A stretch of 64,000 bases of DNA, taken from Primorskyibacter flagellatus (GTDB lineage Bacteria > Pseudomonadota > Alphaproteobacteria > Rhodobacterales > Rhodobacteraceae). How positions within the stretch are numbered: position 1 is the first letter of the stretch; each line of letters starts with the position of its first letter. The notes below the pieces were generated by a model. That model saw only the letters and a list, made by a program, of their open reading frames with translations, was not told the origin of the DNA and ran no database searches. The position numbers and the translations under genes are program-made. This document shows, in pieces, positions 30,409 through 40,025 of the stretch. The DNA lies in contig NZ_BMFJ01000001.1 in assembly GCF_014638275.1 (NCBI RefSeq), positions 372,001 through 436,000 of the forward strand, written 5' to 3'.

Positions 30409-30723
30409 ATGGCAAAACAAAAGTCCGATATGTTCGATGCAATGCGCCTTGGCTGGGCGGTGGCCCGCCTTGGCGTCGAAGCGCAAACCGTCATGGCAAT
30501 CCGCATTGCGGGTCTCGCCGGGCTCATGGCGCTGCCGCCCGGAGAAGCCATGCGCATGGTCGAGGAAAAGGCGCCCGCTTTTACCGACGCCTGGTTGAAG
30601 GGTGCTGTGGCGATGGCGTCGGGCGCGGGGGTTCCGGCGGCCATGGGGGTGGCTCTCAAGCCGCTGCATCGCAAGGCGCAGGCCAACCGCAAACGGCTGA
30701 CAAAGACAGGCAAGCGGCGGTAA
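30409..30723 (+). CDS. 104-aa conserved hypothetical protein inside the urease operon
   Basis: The product starts MAKQKSDMFDAMRLGWAVAR (ATG 30409; GTG at 30400 is also in frame). It has a helical, Ala/Met-rich body (AQTVMAIRIAGLAGLMALPP, EKAPAFTDAWLKGAVAMASG) and a very basic tail (KPLHRKAQANRKRLTKTGKRR region). It resembles a small alphaproteobacterial family that I recall from Rhodobacteraceae genomes, with no proven role; some records of that family carry an unsupported antifreeze label. It lies between ureB and ureC on the same strand, so it is probably co-expressed with urease. Confidence 0.7.
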   Translation: MAKQKSDMFDAMRLGWAVARLGVEAQTVMAIRIAGLAGLMALPPGEAMRMVEEKAPAFTDAWLKGAVAMASGAGVPAAMGVALKPLHRKAQANRKRLTKTGKRR

Positions 30724-30852
30724 CGTCTGCCTTTTTCCTGACCACTGAGCCGTGGAACCCTCGCCCGGCTCTGCGAGAGGGGTTTCCCTTGATCCTGCGG
30801 GCTGATTAGGATCGTGCCGAGGGGCCGGGGAGGCCCATGCAGGAGGACCGCG

Positions 30853-32595
30853 ATGCCAACCCAGATTTCCCGCGCCGATTATGCCGCAATGTTCGGTCCG
30901 ACCACCGGCGACAAGGTGCGCCTGGCCGATACCGACCTGATCATCGAGGTTGAGCGCGACCTGACCGCCGACCTCGCCGGATCGGGCGGAAACGGCCCGC
31001 TTTACGGTGAGGAGGTCAAGTTCGGCGGTGGCAAGGTGATCCGCGACGGTATGGGGCAATCACAGAAGACGCGGGCCGAAGGGGCGGTCGACACCGTCAT
31101 CACCAATGCGCTGATCCTCGACTGGACGGGCATCTACAAGGCAGACGTGGGTCTGCGCGACGGGCGCATCCACAAGATCGGCAAGGCGGGCAACCCTGAC
31201 ACCCAGCCCGGCGTCGACATCATCGTCGGCCCCGGCACCGAAGCCATTGCGGGAGAAGGAAAGATCCTCACCGCGGGAGGGTTCGACAGCCACATCCATT
31301 TCATCTGTCCGCAGCAGATCGAAGACGCATTGCATTCCGGCCTGACCACGATGCTCGGCGGTGGCACGGGTCCGGCGCATGGGACTCTGGCCACCACCGT
31401 GACGCCCGGGCCCTGGCATATGGAACGGATGCTGCAGGCTGCCGACGCCTTTCCGATGAACCTCGCCTTTGCGGGGAAGGGCAACGCCTCTCTCCCCGCC
31501 GGGCTTGAGGAACAGATCAAGGCGGGTGCCTGTTCGCTCAAGCTGCACGAGGACTGGGGCACCACCCCCGGCGCCATCGATTGCTGCCTTTCGGTCGCGG
31601 ATGACTATGACGTGCAGGTGATGATTCATACCGACACGTTGAACGAATCCGGTTTCGTGGAGAACACCGTGAAGGCGATGAAGGGCCGCACGATCCACGC
31701 CTTCCATACCGAAGGTGCCGGCGGGGGACATGCGCCCGATATCATCAAGATATGCGGCGAAGCTCATGTGCTGCCCTCTTCGACGAACCCGACGCGGCCT
31801 TTCACGGTCAACACGCTCGACGAACATCTCGACATGCTGATGGTTTGCCACCACCTCGACAAGTCGATCCCGGAAGACGTCGCCTTTGCCGAGAGCCGCA
31901 TCCGGCGTGAGACCATTGCGGCGGAAGACATCCTGCACGACATGGGGGCCTTTTCGATCATCGCCTCGGACAGTCAGGCCATGGGGCGTGTCGGAGAGGT
32001 GATCATCCGAACCTGGCAGACCGCTGACAAAATGAAGAAGCAGCGCGGGCGGCTTCCCGAGGAGACCGGTGCAAACGACAATTTCCGGGTGAAGCGCTAC
32101 GTCGCCAAGTACACGATCAACCCGGCGATCGCGCATGGTCTCAGCCACCAGATCGGGTCCATCGAGGAGGGAAAGCGCGCGGATCTGGTGCTTTGGTCCC
32201 CGGCCTTCTTCGGTGTGAAGCCCGAGATGGTGCTGATCGGCGGAACCATCGCCGCAGCCCAGATGGGCGATCCTAACGCGTCGATCCCCACGCCGCAGCC
32301 GGTCTACACCCGGCCCATGTTCGGGGCCTTCGGTCGGGCGGTGGAACGGTCTGCCGTCGTCTTCGTCTCGGCAGCGGCGCAGGCCGAAGGGGTGGGCGCG
32401 AAATACGGGTTGGCAAAGGAAACCATCGCGGTGCTCAACACCCGCAATATCGGGAAGAAGGACCTCAAGCTGAACGATGCGCTGCCGAAGATCGAGGTGC
32501 ACTCCGAAACCTACGAGGTGCGCGCGGACGGCGAATTGCTGACCTGCGAACCAGCCGAGGTGCTGCCAATGGCGCAGCGGTATTTCCTGTTCTGA
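30853..32595 (+). CDS. ureC: Urease subunit alpha
   Basis: The 580-aa catalytic subunit carries all active-site residues. Nickel ligands are His147 and His149 (FDSHIHF), His259 (MIHTDT), His285 (AFHTEG) and Asp373 ([10 protein letters not shown]). Carbamylated Lys230 is in [12 protein letters not shown]. The flap is Cys332-His333 ([19 protein letters not shown]). Numbering runs 13 ahead of Klebsiella urease, owing to a longer N-terminal part. ATG at 30853 has AGGAGGA upstream. A DUF1127 gene separates it from ureE. Confidence 0.98.
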   Translation: MPTQISRADYAAMFGPTTGDKVRLADTDLIIEVERDLTADLAGSGGNGPLYGEEVKFGGGKVIRDGMGQSQKTRAEGAVDTVITNALILDWTGIYKADVGLRDGRIHKIGKAGNPDTQPGVDIIVGPGTEAIAGEGKILTAGGFDSHIHFICPQQIEDALHSGLTTMLGGGTGPAHGTLATTVTPGPWHMERMLQAADAFPMNLAFAGKGNASLPAGLEEQIKAGACSLKLHEDWGTTPGAIDCCLSVADDYDVQVMIHTDTLNESGFVENTVKAMKGRTIHAFHTEGAGGGHAPDIIKICGEAHVLPSSTNPTRPFTVNTLDEHLDMLMVCHHLDKSIPEDVAFAESRIRRETIAAEDILHDMGAFSIIASDSQAMGRVGEVIIRTWQTADKMKKQRGRLPEETGANDNFRVKRYVAKYTINPAIAHGLSHQIGSIEEGKRADLVLWSPAFFGVKPEMVLIGGTIAAAQMGDPNASIPTPQPVYTRPMFGAFGRAVERSAVVFVSAAAQAEGVGAKYGLAKETIAVLNTRNIGKKDLKLNDALPKIEVHSETYEVRADGELLTCEPAEVLPMAQRYFLF

Positions 32596-32763
32596 GGGTG
32601 TCGCGCATGAGACGGCAGGCGGGGTCGAATGCGGGTGCAGAGGAATTCTGCGTTGCAGCATCTGCATGGCGGGGCTTCGGAAATGAGTATGGTCAGGTCG
32701 CAATCGCTGACCTATTGTTGTTGGCAAGGGGGGGAACCGAACACAGACTTATTGAGGTTTCCA

Positions 32764-32985
32764 ATGGCAAACACCACCACTCACATCGCCGACGCCGGCT
32801 TCCGCTCGGGCATCGCATCCTTCTTTGCAGCGCTCGGCCGCGGCATGGTCACCTACATGGAGCGCCGCTCGCGTGCCGACCAGATCGCCCGTCTGAACGC
32901 GCTGTCCGACGCACAGCTTGCAAAACTGGGCATCACCCGGGACACCATTCCGGCCTACGTCTTCCGCGATCTGTTCTACATCTGA
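32764..32985 (+). CDS. DUF1127 (YjiS-like) small protein
   Basis: The 73-aa product has the short C-terminal DUF1127 motif, RRSRADQIARLNALSDAQLA followed by KLGITRDTIPAYVFRDLF. Alphaproteobacterial members have been linked to phosphate/carbon metabolism, RNA turnover and stress, and are often controlled by their own promoters. ATG at 32764 is preceded by TTGAGG. It lies 168 bp after ureC and 28 bp before ureE on the same strand, an unusual insertion in a urease operon. The upstream 168 bp has no credible ORF and probably contains its promoter. Confidence 0.88.
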   Translation: MANTTTHIADAGFRSGIASFFAALGRGMVTYMERRSRADQIARLNALSDAQLAKLGITRDTIPAYVFRDLFYI

Positions 32986-33013
32986 TCGCACCCATGTCCG
33001 GACGGGGGGCGCG

Positions 33014-33562
33014 ATGACCGCGCCCTCCGCCGCCGCCCATGCTGTCCTGCGTGTCCACGATCGTAGAGGGCAAAGCCCCCAGGATCACGTGACTTTGGAC
33101 TACGAAGCGCGGTTCCTGCGCCGAAAGGTCCTGCATACGGATCGCGGCACGGCCTTCCTTGTCGATCTGGCGGAAACGATGTCGCTTGAAGATGGCGACT
33201 GTTTCGTTCTTGCAGACGGATCGCTGGTCGAAATCCTTGCCGCGGACGAAGACCTTGTCGAAATACGGGGCGATGCGCTGGTGACGCTCGCCTGGCACAT
33301 CGGCAATCGTCACACTCCCTGCCAGATAGAAGAGACGCGGCTGCTGATCCGCCGGGATGCGGTGATGGCCGATATGCTCTCCCGGCTTGGCGCCGAACTG
33401 GCCGATGTCCGCGAACCCTTCCGTCCCGCCGGGGGGGCCTACGGCATGGGGCGGACACACGGACACGACCATTCGCATGTCCATGTTCATGTCGGGCACG
33501 GCCATTCCCACGACGATGACGACGACCACGCCCATCCCCACGATGACGATGATGCCCTCTGA
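33014..33562 (+). CDS. ureE: Urease accessory protein UreE, nickel metallochaperone
   Basis: The 182-aa product has the UreE N-terminal peptide-binding domain (VTLDYEARFLRRKVLHTDRG, LADGSLVEILAADEDLVEI) and metal-binding domain (TLAWHIGNRHTPCQIEETRL). The C-terminus is an unusually dense His/Asp tail after about residue 148 (HGHDHSHVHVHVGHGHSH and [11 protein letters not shown]) that can bind several nickel ions. ATG at 33014 follows GGGGGGC. Its 3' end overlaps ureF. Nickel storage by the tail is inferred from composition. Confidence 0.95.
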   Translation: MTAPSAAAHAVLRVHDRRGQSPQDHVTLDYEARFLRRKVLHTDRGTAFLVDLAETMSLEDGDCFVLADGSLVEILAADEDLVEIRGDALVTLAWHIGNRHTPCQIEETRLLIRRDAVMADMLSRLGAELADVREPFRPAGGAYGMGRTHGHDHSHVHVHVGHGHSHDDDDDHAHPHDDDDAL

Positions 33563-34193
33563 CCCCGCGCTGGTGCTGCATCAGTGGCTGTCCCCGGCCT
33601 TTCCGGTTGGCGCATTCTCCTATTCCCACGGGCTGGAGACGGTTGTTGTCCAGGGGCTGGTCCACGACCGCGATACCGCTTGCGACTGGATCGGCACGGC
33701 ATTGCAGCATGGGGCGGGGCAGGCGGATGCGATCCTGCTGGCAGCGGCCTGGCGGGGGGAGGCCGACGCGATACCCGGCCTGACCGCGCTGGCGCTGGCC
33801 CTGTCGCCTTCGCGCGAACGGCGGGCGGAGACGCTGCAGACCGGCACCGCCCTCGCTGCGACCATCACGGCGCTCACCGGCCATGACCTGCCGGAAGCGC
33901 CCTATCCGGTGGTGCTGGGTCGGGCCGCGCGGCTGTGTGAACTGCCGGTCGACCTCACTCTGAAGCTGTTTCTACAGGCCTTCGTCGCCAACCTCGCCTC
34001 TGCCGCCGTGCGGCTGGTGCCGCTTGGCCAGACCGACGGGCAGCGCATCACGCAAACGCTCTCCTCGGCGATCCCGGCGCTGGCTGAAGGTGCGATGCAC
34101 GGCGACACGGACCGGATCGGCACCGCGGCCATTGCGCTGGACCTCGCCTCCATGTCACATGAAACCCTTACCACCCGCCTGTTCCAGAGCTAA
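33552..34193 (+). CDS. ureF: Urease accessory protein UreF
   Basis: UreF acts with UreD and UreG as a gate for GTP-dependent nickel delivery. The product of about 213 aa has [20 protein letters not shown], the family N-terminus, then [40 protein letters not shown] and [10 protein letters not shown]. Three in-frame ATG codons at 33543, 33549 and 33552 are possible; all lie inside the ureE His/Asp tail, and 33552 gives the best family start. The overlap with ureE is 11 bp or more. Confidence 0.92.
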   Translation: MPSDPALVLHQWLSPAFPVGAFSYSHGLETVVVQGLVHDRDTACDWIGTALQHGAGQADAILLAAAWRGEADAIPGLTALALALSPSRERRAETLQTGTALAATITALTGHDLPEAPYPVVLGRAARLCELPVDLTLKLFLQAFVANLASAAVRLVPLGQTDGQRITQTLSSAIPALAEGAMHGDTDRIGTAAIALDLASMSHETLTTRLFQS

Positions 34194-34203
34194 GGAGCCC
34201 GCA

Positions 34204-34842
34204 ATGTCCTCTCCCCACGGACCCCTCCGCATCGGCCTCGGCGGCCCGGTCGGTGCGGGCAAGACGACGCTGACGGCGGCGCTCTGCCGGGCGCTCCGGG
34301 ACCGCGTGAACATGGCGGTCGTGACCAACGACATCTACACGCGCGAAGATGCGGATGCGCTGACGAGAATGCAGGCGCTGCCGTCGGACCGGATCCGGGG
34401 GGTGGAGACAGGGGGCTGTCCGCATACCGCGATCCGCGAGGATGCCTCGATCAACCTCGCCGCCATCGCGGAGCTGAACCGCGACTTTCCCGGTCTGGAC
34501 CTGATCCTGGTGGAATCGGGTGGCGACAACCTGTCCGCCACCTTCTCGCCGGAACTGGCGGACATGACGATCTACGTCATCGACGTCGCCGCCGGTGAGG
34601 AGATCCCGCGGAAGGGAGGCCCGGCGATCACGAAGTCGGACATCCTCGTCATCAACAAGATCGACCTCGCGCCACATGTGGGCGCGAACCTCTCGGTGAT
34701 GGAGCATGATGCCAAGCACCAGCGCGGTGCGCGTCCCTTCGTCTTCACCAACCTGAAGACGGGGGAGGGGCTGCCGCGCATCCTCGAATTGATCGAACAG
34801 ATCGGCGGGCTTGTCCCCGCGCCGGTCTCGGAAACCACCTGA
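34204..34842 (+). CDS. ureG: Urease accessory GTPase UreG
   Basis: The 212-aa SIMIBI GTPase has the P-loop [12 protein letters not shown], the nickel-site CPH in [33 protein letters not shown] and [13 protein letters not shown] for base recognition. It powers nickel insertion into UreC. ATG at 34204 follows AAGGAG. It is the last gene of the urease operon; a repeat element and a GC-rich hairpin follow. Confidence 0.98.
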   Translation: MSSPHGPLRIGLGGPVGAGKTTLTAALCRALRDRVNMAVVTNDIYTREDADALTRMQALPSDRIRGVETGGCPHTAIREDASINLAAIAELNRDFPGLDLILVESGGDNLSATFSPELADMTIYVIDVAAGEEIPRKGGPAITKSDILVINKIDLAPHVGANLSVMEHDAKHQRGARPFVFTNLKTGEGLPRILELIEQIGGLVPAPVSETT

Positions 34843-34845
34843 CTC

Positions 34846-34874
34846 TTCATCTTGCCTGAAATATCCTCCGGGGG
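34846..34874. repeat. Dispersed intergenic repeat, copy 2
   Basis: TTCATCTTGCCTGAAATATC followed by CTCCGGGGG lies 3 bp after the ureG stop. It shares TTCATCTTGCC, AAATATCC and CCGGG with the copies near 24973 and 50832. Confidence 0.6.
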
Positions 34875-34875
34875 C

Positions 34876-34896
34876 GCGGGGGTGGAAAACCCCCGC
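34876..34896 (+). terminator. GC-rich hairpin after ureG, possible terminator
   Basis: GCGGGGGT at 34876-34883 and ACCCCCGC at 34889-34896 form a perfect 8-bp stem with loop GGAAA. The tail TTCC is short of a true T-run, so termination may be partial or Rho-linked. Confidence 0.5.
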
Positions 34897-34939
34897 TTCC
34901 GTCCGTGCCACAGGCGACAGGATCAAGGACCGCACCGGC

Positions 34940-36424
34940 TTGAAAACCCTCACCCCCCGAGTCCGTCACAGGTCCCTGATCGACCTGCGCCCCGTCGGTT
35001 ACGTGATCGGCCTGCTGGTTGCCTGCCTCGGCCTGACCATGCTGATCCCGCTGGCCGTCGACATTGCGGAGGGGCGCGGCCACTGGCCCGCCTTTGCGGA
35101 ATCCGCGGTGCTGACCTTTGCCATCGGAGGGCTGACCGCGCTTGCCTGCCAGAACGGGACGGAGGAGGGGCTGACCCTGCAGCAGACCTTCCTGCTGACC
35201 ACCGGCGTCTGGGCCGCGCTGCCGCTGTTCGGGGCGCTGCCCTTCATGCTTGGCGCGACCGAGGCGTCCTTCACCGATGCGTTCTTCGAGGCGATGTCGG
35301 GCATGACCACGACGGGATCCACCGTGTTTTCCGGGCTGGACACCCTGCCGCGCGGCATCCTGTTGTGGCGGGGGATCCTGCAGTGGCTGGGCGGGATCGG
35401 GATCATCGTGGTGGCGATGGTGTTCCTGCCCGAACTGCGTGTCGGCGGGATGCAGATTTTCCGCTCCGAAGCTTTTGAAACCATGGGCAAGATCCTGCCC
35501 CGCGCCACCGCAATCGCGGCCCAGATCTCCGTGATCTACGTCGCGCTCACCGTGGCCTGCGCCTTTACCTACCTCGTGCTCGGCATGGACCCGTTCGACG
35601 CCACGGTGCATGCGCTGACCACGCTGTCCACGGGTGGATTTTCGACACGGGATGCGTCGTTCGGGGCCTTCCAGGGGCCGATGGAATACGCAGCCTCCGT
35701 CTACATGATCCTGGCCGCGCTGCCCTTCGTGCGCTTCGTGCAGATGCTGAACGGCAACCGGGTCGCGCTGTTCAAGGACAGCCAGGCGCAGGTGTTTTTC
35801 CTGACGATCCTCGCCTTTGTCGGGGTGTCCTTCATCGCGCTGCTGCATATCTTTCCCCATCACTGGGAAAAATCCCTGCGCGAGGCGCTGTTCAACATCG
35901 TGTCGATCATGTCGGGCACGGGCTATGCCTCTGTCGACTACATGGCCTGGGGGCCGTTCCTGATCACCATCTTCTTCTTCGTCGGCCTTGTCGGCGGATG
36001 CGCCGGATCTACCGCCTGTTCGATCAAGATCTTCCGTTACCAGATCCTCTTCGCGGCGATCCGCACGCAGATCAAGCGTATCCACCTGCCGCACGGCCGG
36101 TTCGCGCCACGGTTCGAGGGGCGACCGATCCCGCCGGATGTCATGAGCTCAGTGATGTCCTTCTTCGTTTTCTTCACTGTCTCGCTCGGCCTGCTATCGG
36201 TCGGGCTGGCACTGACGGGGCTGGATTTCGTGACCTCAATCTCCGGGGCGGCGACGGCGATTGCCAATATCGGACCCGGCCTGGGAGAGATCATCGGGCC
36301 GGCGGGCAACTTCGGTCCGCTGAACGATACGGCGAAATGGATGCTGTCCGTGGGGATGCTCTGCGGTCGGCTGGAACTGATGGCAGTCTACGCGATCCTC
36401 ACCGTGCAGTTCTGGCGGGCGTGA
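34940..36424 (+). CDS. trkH: TrkH-family potassium uptake protein
   Basis: The 494-aa integral membrane protein has four repeated pore loops: SGMTTTGSTVFSGLD, TTLSTGGFSTRDASFG, SIMSGTGYASVDYMAWG and AATAIANIGPGLG, as in TrkH/KtrB K+ channels-transporters. It would work with a cytoplasmic TrkA, not seen here. The start is taken as TTG at 34940 (then K-T-L-T-P-R), with AAGGA ten bases upstream. The frame is open from 34811 but that part carries the repeat and hairpin and is not protein-like. The next gene starts 1 bp after its stop. Confidence 0.92.
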   Translation: MKTLTPRVRHRSLIDLRPVGYVIGLLVACLGLTMLIPLAVDIAEGRGHWPAFAESAVLTFAIGGLTALACQNGTEEGLTLQQTFLLTTGVWAALPLFGALPFMLGATEASFTDAFFEAMSGMTTTGSTVFSGLDTLPRGILLWRGILQWLGGIGIIVVAMVFLPELRVGGMQIFRSEAFETMGKILPRATAIAAQISVIYVALTVACAFTYLVLGMDPFDATVHALTTLSTGGFSTRDASFGAFQGPMEYAASVYMILAALPFVRFVQMLNGNRVALFKDSQAQVFFLTILAFVGVSFIALLHIFPHHWEKSLREALFNIVSIMSGTGYASVDYMAWGPFLITIFFFVGLVGGCAGSTACSIKIFRYQILFAAIRTQIKRIHLPHGRFAPRFEGRPIPPDVMSSVMSFFVFFTVSLGLLSVGLALTGLDFVTSISGAATAIANIGPGLGEIIGPAGNFGPLNDTAKWMLSVGMLCGRLELMAVYAILTVQFWRA

Positions 36425-36425
36425 G

Positions 36426-37028
36426 ATGAGCGCGGATCCGGCCGGAGTCCGCGCTGTCTACGACCGGAACGCGGTCGCCTTTGACGCCCGGCGGCGCGAA
36501 AGCCGGATGGAGACCGGCTGGATCAGCCGCTTCGCAGCGCTTCTGCCGGACGGGGCGGAAGTTCTCGACCTCGGATGCGGCAGCGGCGAACCGGTTGCAC
36601 GTCTGCTTCTCGACGCCGGGTTCCGCGTCACCGGGGCGGATTTCTCTCCCTCCATGCTCAGGATCGCGAGGGCGACGTTCCCCCGCGCGGAATGGATCGA
36701 GGCCGACATGCGCGACCTGGACCTTGGCCGGACCTTCGATGGCATCGTCGCGTGGCACAGCGTCTTTCACCTGACGGTGCAGGAGCAGCGCGCGGCATTG
36801 CCCCGGATCGCCGCGCATCTCCGCCCCGGCGGGGTGCTGATGATGACGTCAGGCATAACGGAGGGAGAGTCGGACGGGCAGGTCGGTAAAGACCGTGTCT
36901 ACCACGCCAGTCTCGACGCGGCGGAATACCGTCGCATCCTCGCGGGGCAGGGTGTGCCGGTCACCGAATTCGTCGTTGACGATCCGGAGACCGGCGGGTC
37001 AAATATCCTGATGGCGCGACGCAGCTGA
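36426..37028 (+). CDS. Class I SAM-dependent methyltransferase
   Basis: The 200-aa product has a small-molecule methyltransferase core: motif I VLDLGCGSGEPVARLLLDAG, FRVTGADFSPSMLRIA, WIEADMRDLDL, FDGIVAWHSVFHLT and PGGVLMMTSG. The substrate is unknown. ATG at 36426 begins 1 bp after the trkH stop, so it is probably co-translated with trkH. It converges on the pseudo-protease gene. Confidence 0.88.
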   Translation: MSADPAGVRAVYDRNAVAFDARRRESRMETGWISRFAALLPDGAEVLDLGCGSGEPVARLLLDAGFRVTGADFSPSMLRIARATFPRAEWIEADMRDLDLGRTFDGIVAWHSVFHLTVQEQRAALPRIAAHLRPGGVLMMTSGITEGESDGQVGKDRVYHASLDAAEYRRILAGQGVPVTEFVVDDPETGGSNILMARRS

Positions 37029-37076
37029 AACCGTCACACGTCCGCGTGTCTGTCGAACGGATCGCGGGGTGCCCAT

Positions 37077-38888
37077 TTACTCCCAGCAGGACACCAGCAC
37101 GGTCATGGCCATGCCGATGCGGGTGATGTCCTCGGGTGCGAGCGCGGCGCCGGGGTCGGCGGCAACGGCGGACAGACCCGCCTGTCCCATCACCCCGACA
37201 ACCACCTGACCGTCGACGGCAAAGCTGACGCCCGGCGGCAGCTGGCGGCCCCCGGCGGTGGCGGGCTGCATCATGCCGATCACGGCGCCAGCCTGATCCA
37301 TTACCGGACCGCCCGCGTCGCCGGGCAGGGCCGAAATCGACAGGCGTTCGACGCCCGCCTCGCCGGAGAGACCCTGCAGTTCCTCGAGCTTGCCGAAGGT
37401 CAGCGTCGGCGCAGCAAGGCGGCCCTCATAGGGGTACCCGGCGGCGGCGACTTCGCTTTGCAGGCGCGGGGTGGTGGTGGCGAAGCGGGCATAGCCGATC
37501 GGGGCGATGGTGCCCACGGGCTTCAGAACGGCAACGCCGGAGGTGCTGTCCACAGCGGCGACCTCGGCCTGGGTGCGGCCGTCAAGCGTGATGCGACCGC
37601 ACTGGGCCACGGCCTCGGCGGTGGTCACGGCATAGCCCCGGTCGTTCACGAAGAAGCCCGAGCGGGAGATCACGGGCTTGCGGATCTCGAGTCCCGACAG
37701 CAGGTCGATGTTCTGGCCGCTGTCGGCCCCCATGGCAGCGGGGATGGCAACGCCGTCGATACGTTCGAAGCTCTTCTGCATCTCGCCGATCAGCCGGGTG
37801 CGGCGCTCTTCGTCGCCCGAGGGCCAGACCAGCGTCCAGCCCTTGATGCGGCCATTTCTGAGCGTCACCTCCGTGTGGGACACGAGGCGCGCGTTCTCGC
37901 CGACAATGGTGAACCCGTCGGGGCGGCGTTCGCGCGGCCCGTCCTCGGGGATGATCGCGAGAGTCTGCATGATGTCGTAAAGCCCGTACATCGACTGCTG
38001 GTCTCCGTCCTGGGAGATCAGGACGAGGCGCGCGTCGATGTCGCCGGTCGGTTCGAAATGGGCAAAGGGTGCTTCGTAACGGTCGAAGGTCACCACGCCG
38101 GCGGGAATGATCATGCTGATGCCGGCAGTGGCGTCGTTGATGCGGCGCAGGTCCAGCCCGTCGAGCACGGCGTTGTACTGGCGAAGAAGCTCGGCCCGCT
38201 GCCGGGTGGTCAGCACGCCCGTCGCCTCGATCCCGTTGGCCTCCTGCCAGGCGGCCATGGACGACCGGGTGCCCCGGCCGAAGGCGCCGTCGATGGCGCT
38301 GTCGTAGAACCCGGCCCATTTCAGCGCGACCTGAAGTTCCATGCGTTCCTCGGCGGTCAGCAGCGCCTCGCTCCGCCGCGCTTCGGAGGGGGTTTCGTCG
38401 GGGACCTGCGGCTCCGGTTCCGGCTGCGGGGCCGGTTCGGCGATGGTGATCTGCGGCTCGGCGGGCGCGGCCTCCGGCTGGACGGATGCCTCGGGCTGCG
38501 GCTGCGGTGCGGGTTCGGCGGCGGGGGTGGGCGCAGCGAGAGTGTTTGCGCCCCGCGGCCAGAACTGCTGGCGGAACGAGTTGGGGAAAGCGATATAGCT
38601 GTCGCGCGGGATCGCGCCCTCACCGCGCAGCACCTGAAGCACGCGGTTCGCATCGTCCCGCGTGTAGGGGCCAAGCGCGATGCCGTACCAGCCACCGCCG
38701 AGGTCAAACCCGTTCACGTCCTGCAGGCGGTCGGCATAACCGCGGATCGCTTCCTCGGCCAGGGCAAGGGAAGGCTGCGCCTCGATCTGGACCCAGACGA
38801 GGTCGCCGGATTGGGCACGGACGGTCGTGGCTTGAAGGGATACCGCAAGAATAAGCGCGGTCAGGTTTCGGAAAAGGGATGCGAACAT
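37077..38888 (-). CDS. Exported SPOR-like / peptidoglycan-binding / trypsin-fold protein with lost catalytic triad
   Basis: The 603-aa product has a signal peptide (MFASLFRNLTALILAVSLQA, cleavage near VRAQ), a SPOR-like repeat at about 28-105 (WYGIALGPYTRDDANRVLQV), a Pro/Glu-rich linker at 118-170, a peptidoglycan_binding_1-like domain at about 180-238 (DSAIDGAFGRGTRSSMAAWQ) and a trypsin-like domain from about 395. In that domain the catalytic His is Glu425 (GYAVTTAEAVAQC, normally T-x-A-H), the Asp is Gly451 (STSGVAVLKP, normally D-L-A-V-L), and the Ser is Ala525 (LPGDAGGPV, normally GDSGGPV). It is therefore expected to lack protease activity. ATG at 38888; divergent from glyQ. Confidence 0.88.
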   Translation of the reverse strand: MFASLFRNLTALILAVSLQATTVRAQSGDLVWVQIEAQPSLALAEEAIRGYADRLQDVNGFDLGGGWYGIALGPYTRDDANRVLQVLRGEGAIPRDSYIAFPNSFRQQFWPRGANTLAAPTPAAEPAPQPQPEASVQPEAAPAEPQITIAEPAPQPEPEPQVPDETPSEARRSEALLTAEERMELQVALKWAGFYDSAIDGAFGRGTRSSMAAWQEANGIEATGVLTTRQRAELLRQYNAVLDGLDLRRINDATAGISMIIPAGVVTFDRYEAPFAHFEPTGDIDARLVLISQDGDQQSMYGLYDIMQTLAIIPEDGPRERRPDGFTIVGENARLVSHTEVTLRNGRIKGWTLVWPSGDEERRTRLIGEMQKSFERIDGVAIPAAMGADSGQNIDLLSGLEIRKPVISRSGFFVNDRGYAVTTAEAVAQCGRITLDGRTQAEVAAVDSTSGVAVLKPVGTIAPIGYARFATTTPRLQSEVAAAGYPYEGRLAAPTLTFGKLEELQGLSGEAGVERLSISALPGDAGGPVMDQAGAVIGMMQPATAGGRQLPPGVSFAVDGQVVVGVMGQAGLSAVAADPGAALAPEDITRIGMAMTVLVSCWE

Positions 38889-39044
38889 TCTTATGGGGCC
38901 TCTGCTCGGTCTTATTGTGATCTCATCGGCGCAATCTTTACCAAATCTGGGGGTCCATGCACCCAAATAATGCGTTATCCGCCGCATTGACCCGACCCGG
39001 AACCCCCCGTAGGTAGACAGCGCCGAGAGGACCAAGGACTCCCC

Positions 39045-40004
39045 ATGCCCGCGACTGCCGACACGCCCCGCTCCTTCCAGGAAATCATCCTGCGGCTCCA
39101 GACTTACTGGGCCTCAAAGGGCTGCGCGATCCTGCAGCCCTACGACATGGAGGTCGGCGCCGGCACGTTCCATCCGGGCACGACGCTGCGCTCTCTCGGG
39201 TCGCGTCCATGGGCGGCGGCCTATGTCCAGCCCTCGCGTCGGCCAACGGACGGGCGCTACGGTGAGAACCCGAACCGGCTGCAGCATTACTACCAGTACC
39301 AGGTTCTCATCAAACCCTCGCCGCCTGACCTTCAGGAGCTCTACCTCGGCTCGCTCGAGGCCATCGGCGTGGACATGGCCCTGCACGATATCCGCTTCGT
39401 CGAAGACGACTGGGAAAGCCCGACACTTGGCGCCTGGGGTCTTGGCTGGGAGGTCTGGTGCGACGGGATGGAAGTCTCACAGTTCACCTATTTCCAGCAG
39501 GTCGGCGGCCATGACTGCACCCCGGTGTCCGGAGAGTTGACCTACGGGCTGGAACGGCTCGCGATGTATGTCCTGGGTGTCGATCATGTCATGGACATGC
39601 CCTTCAACGACCCGCAGGCCCCCATTGCGCTCAGCTACGGGGACGTTTTCCGCCAGACGGAGGAGGAATATTCCCGCTGGAACTTCGACGTCGCCAATAC
39701 CGATGTGCTGCTGAAGCACTTCGAGGAGGCGGAAGCGGAATGCGAGGCGATCCTTGCGCAGGAGGCCGTCGATCCCAAGACCGGCAAGCGCATCGTCATG
39801 GCGCATCCGGCCTATGACCAGTGCATCAAGGCTTCGCACCTGTTCAACCTGCTCGACGCGCGCGGCGTGATCTCGGTCACCGAACGTCAGGCCTACATCG
39901 GGCGGGTCCGGGCGCTGGCGAAGAAATGCGCCGACGCCTTCGTGACCACCGGTGCGGGCGGCTGGCAGGCCGAAGATCAGCCTGCGGATGGCGCACGGGC
40001 GTAA
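39045..40004 (+). CDS. glyQ: Glycine--tRNA ligase alpha subunit
   Basis: The 319-aa alpha subunit of the tetrameric bacterial GlyRS has [76 protein letters not shown] and [20 protein letters not shown]. It holds the aminoacylation site. ATG at 39045 follows AAGGA. A DUF6446 gene lies between it and glyS, all on one strand with short gaps. Confidence 0.98.
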   Translation: MPATADTPRSFQEIILRLQTYWASKGCAILQPYDMEVGAGTFHPGTTLRSLGSRPWAAAYVQPSRRPTDGRYGENPNRLQHYYQYQVLIKPSPPDLQELYLGSLEAIGVDMALHDIRFVEDDWESPTLGAWGLGWEVWCDGMEVSQFTYFQQVGGHDCTPVSGELTYGLERLAMYVLGVDHVMDMPFNDPQAPIALSYGDVFRQTEEEYSRWNFDVANTDVLLKHFEEAEAECEAILAQEAVDPKTGKRIVMAHPAYDQCIKASHLFNLLDARGVISVTERQAYIGRVRALAKKCADAFVTTGAGGWQAEDQPADGARA

Positions 40005-40025
40005 CGGGCTGAAAGGATCGGGCAG

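Noticed and set aside
31060..32727. 555-aa minus-strand frame opposite ureC
   Set aside because: Shadow frame; UreC on the plus strand has all active-site residues.
32598..33017. 139-aa frame between ureC and ureE
   Set aside because: Overlaps the DUF1127 gene in another frame and loses coding character inside it.
33387..33551. Longer ureF start at 33387
   Set aside because: It lies within ureE and adds only low-complexity translation of the histidine tail; the UreF family starts near 33543-33552.
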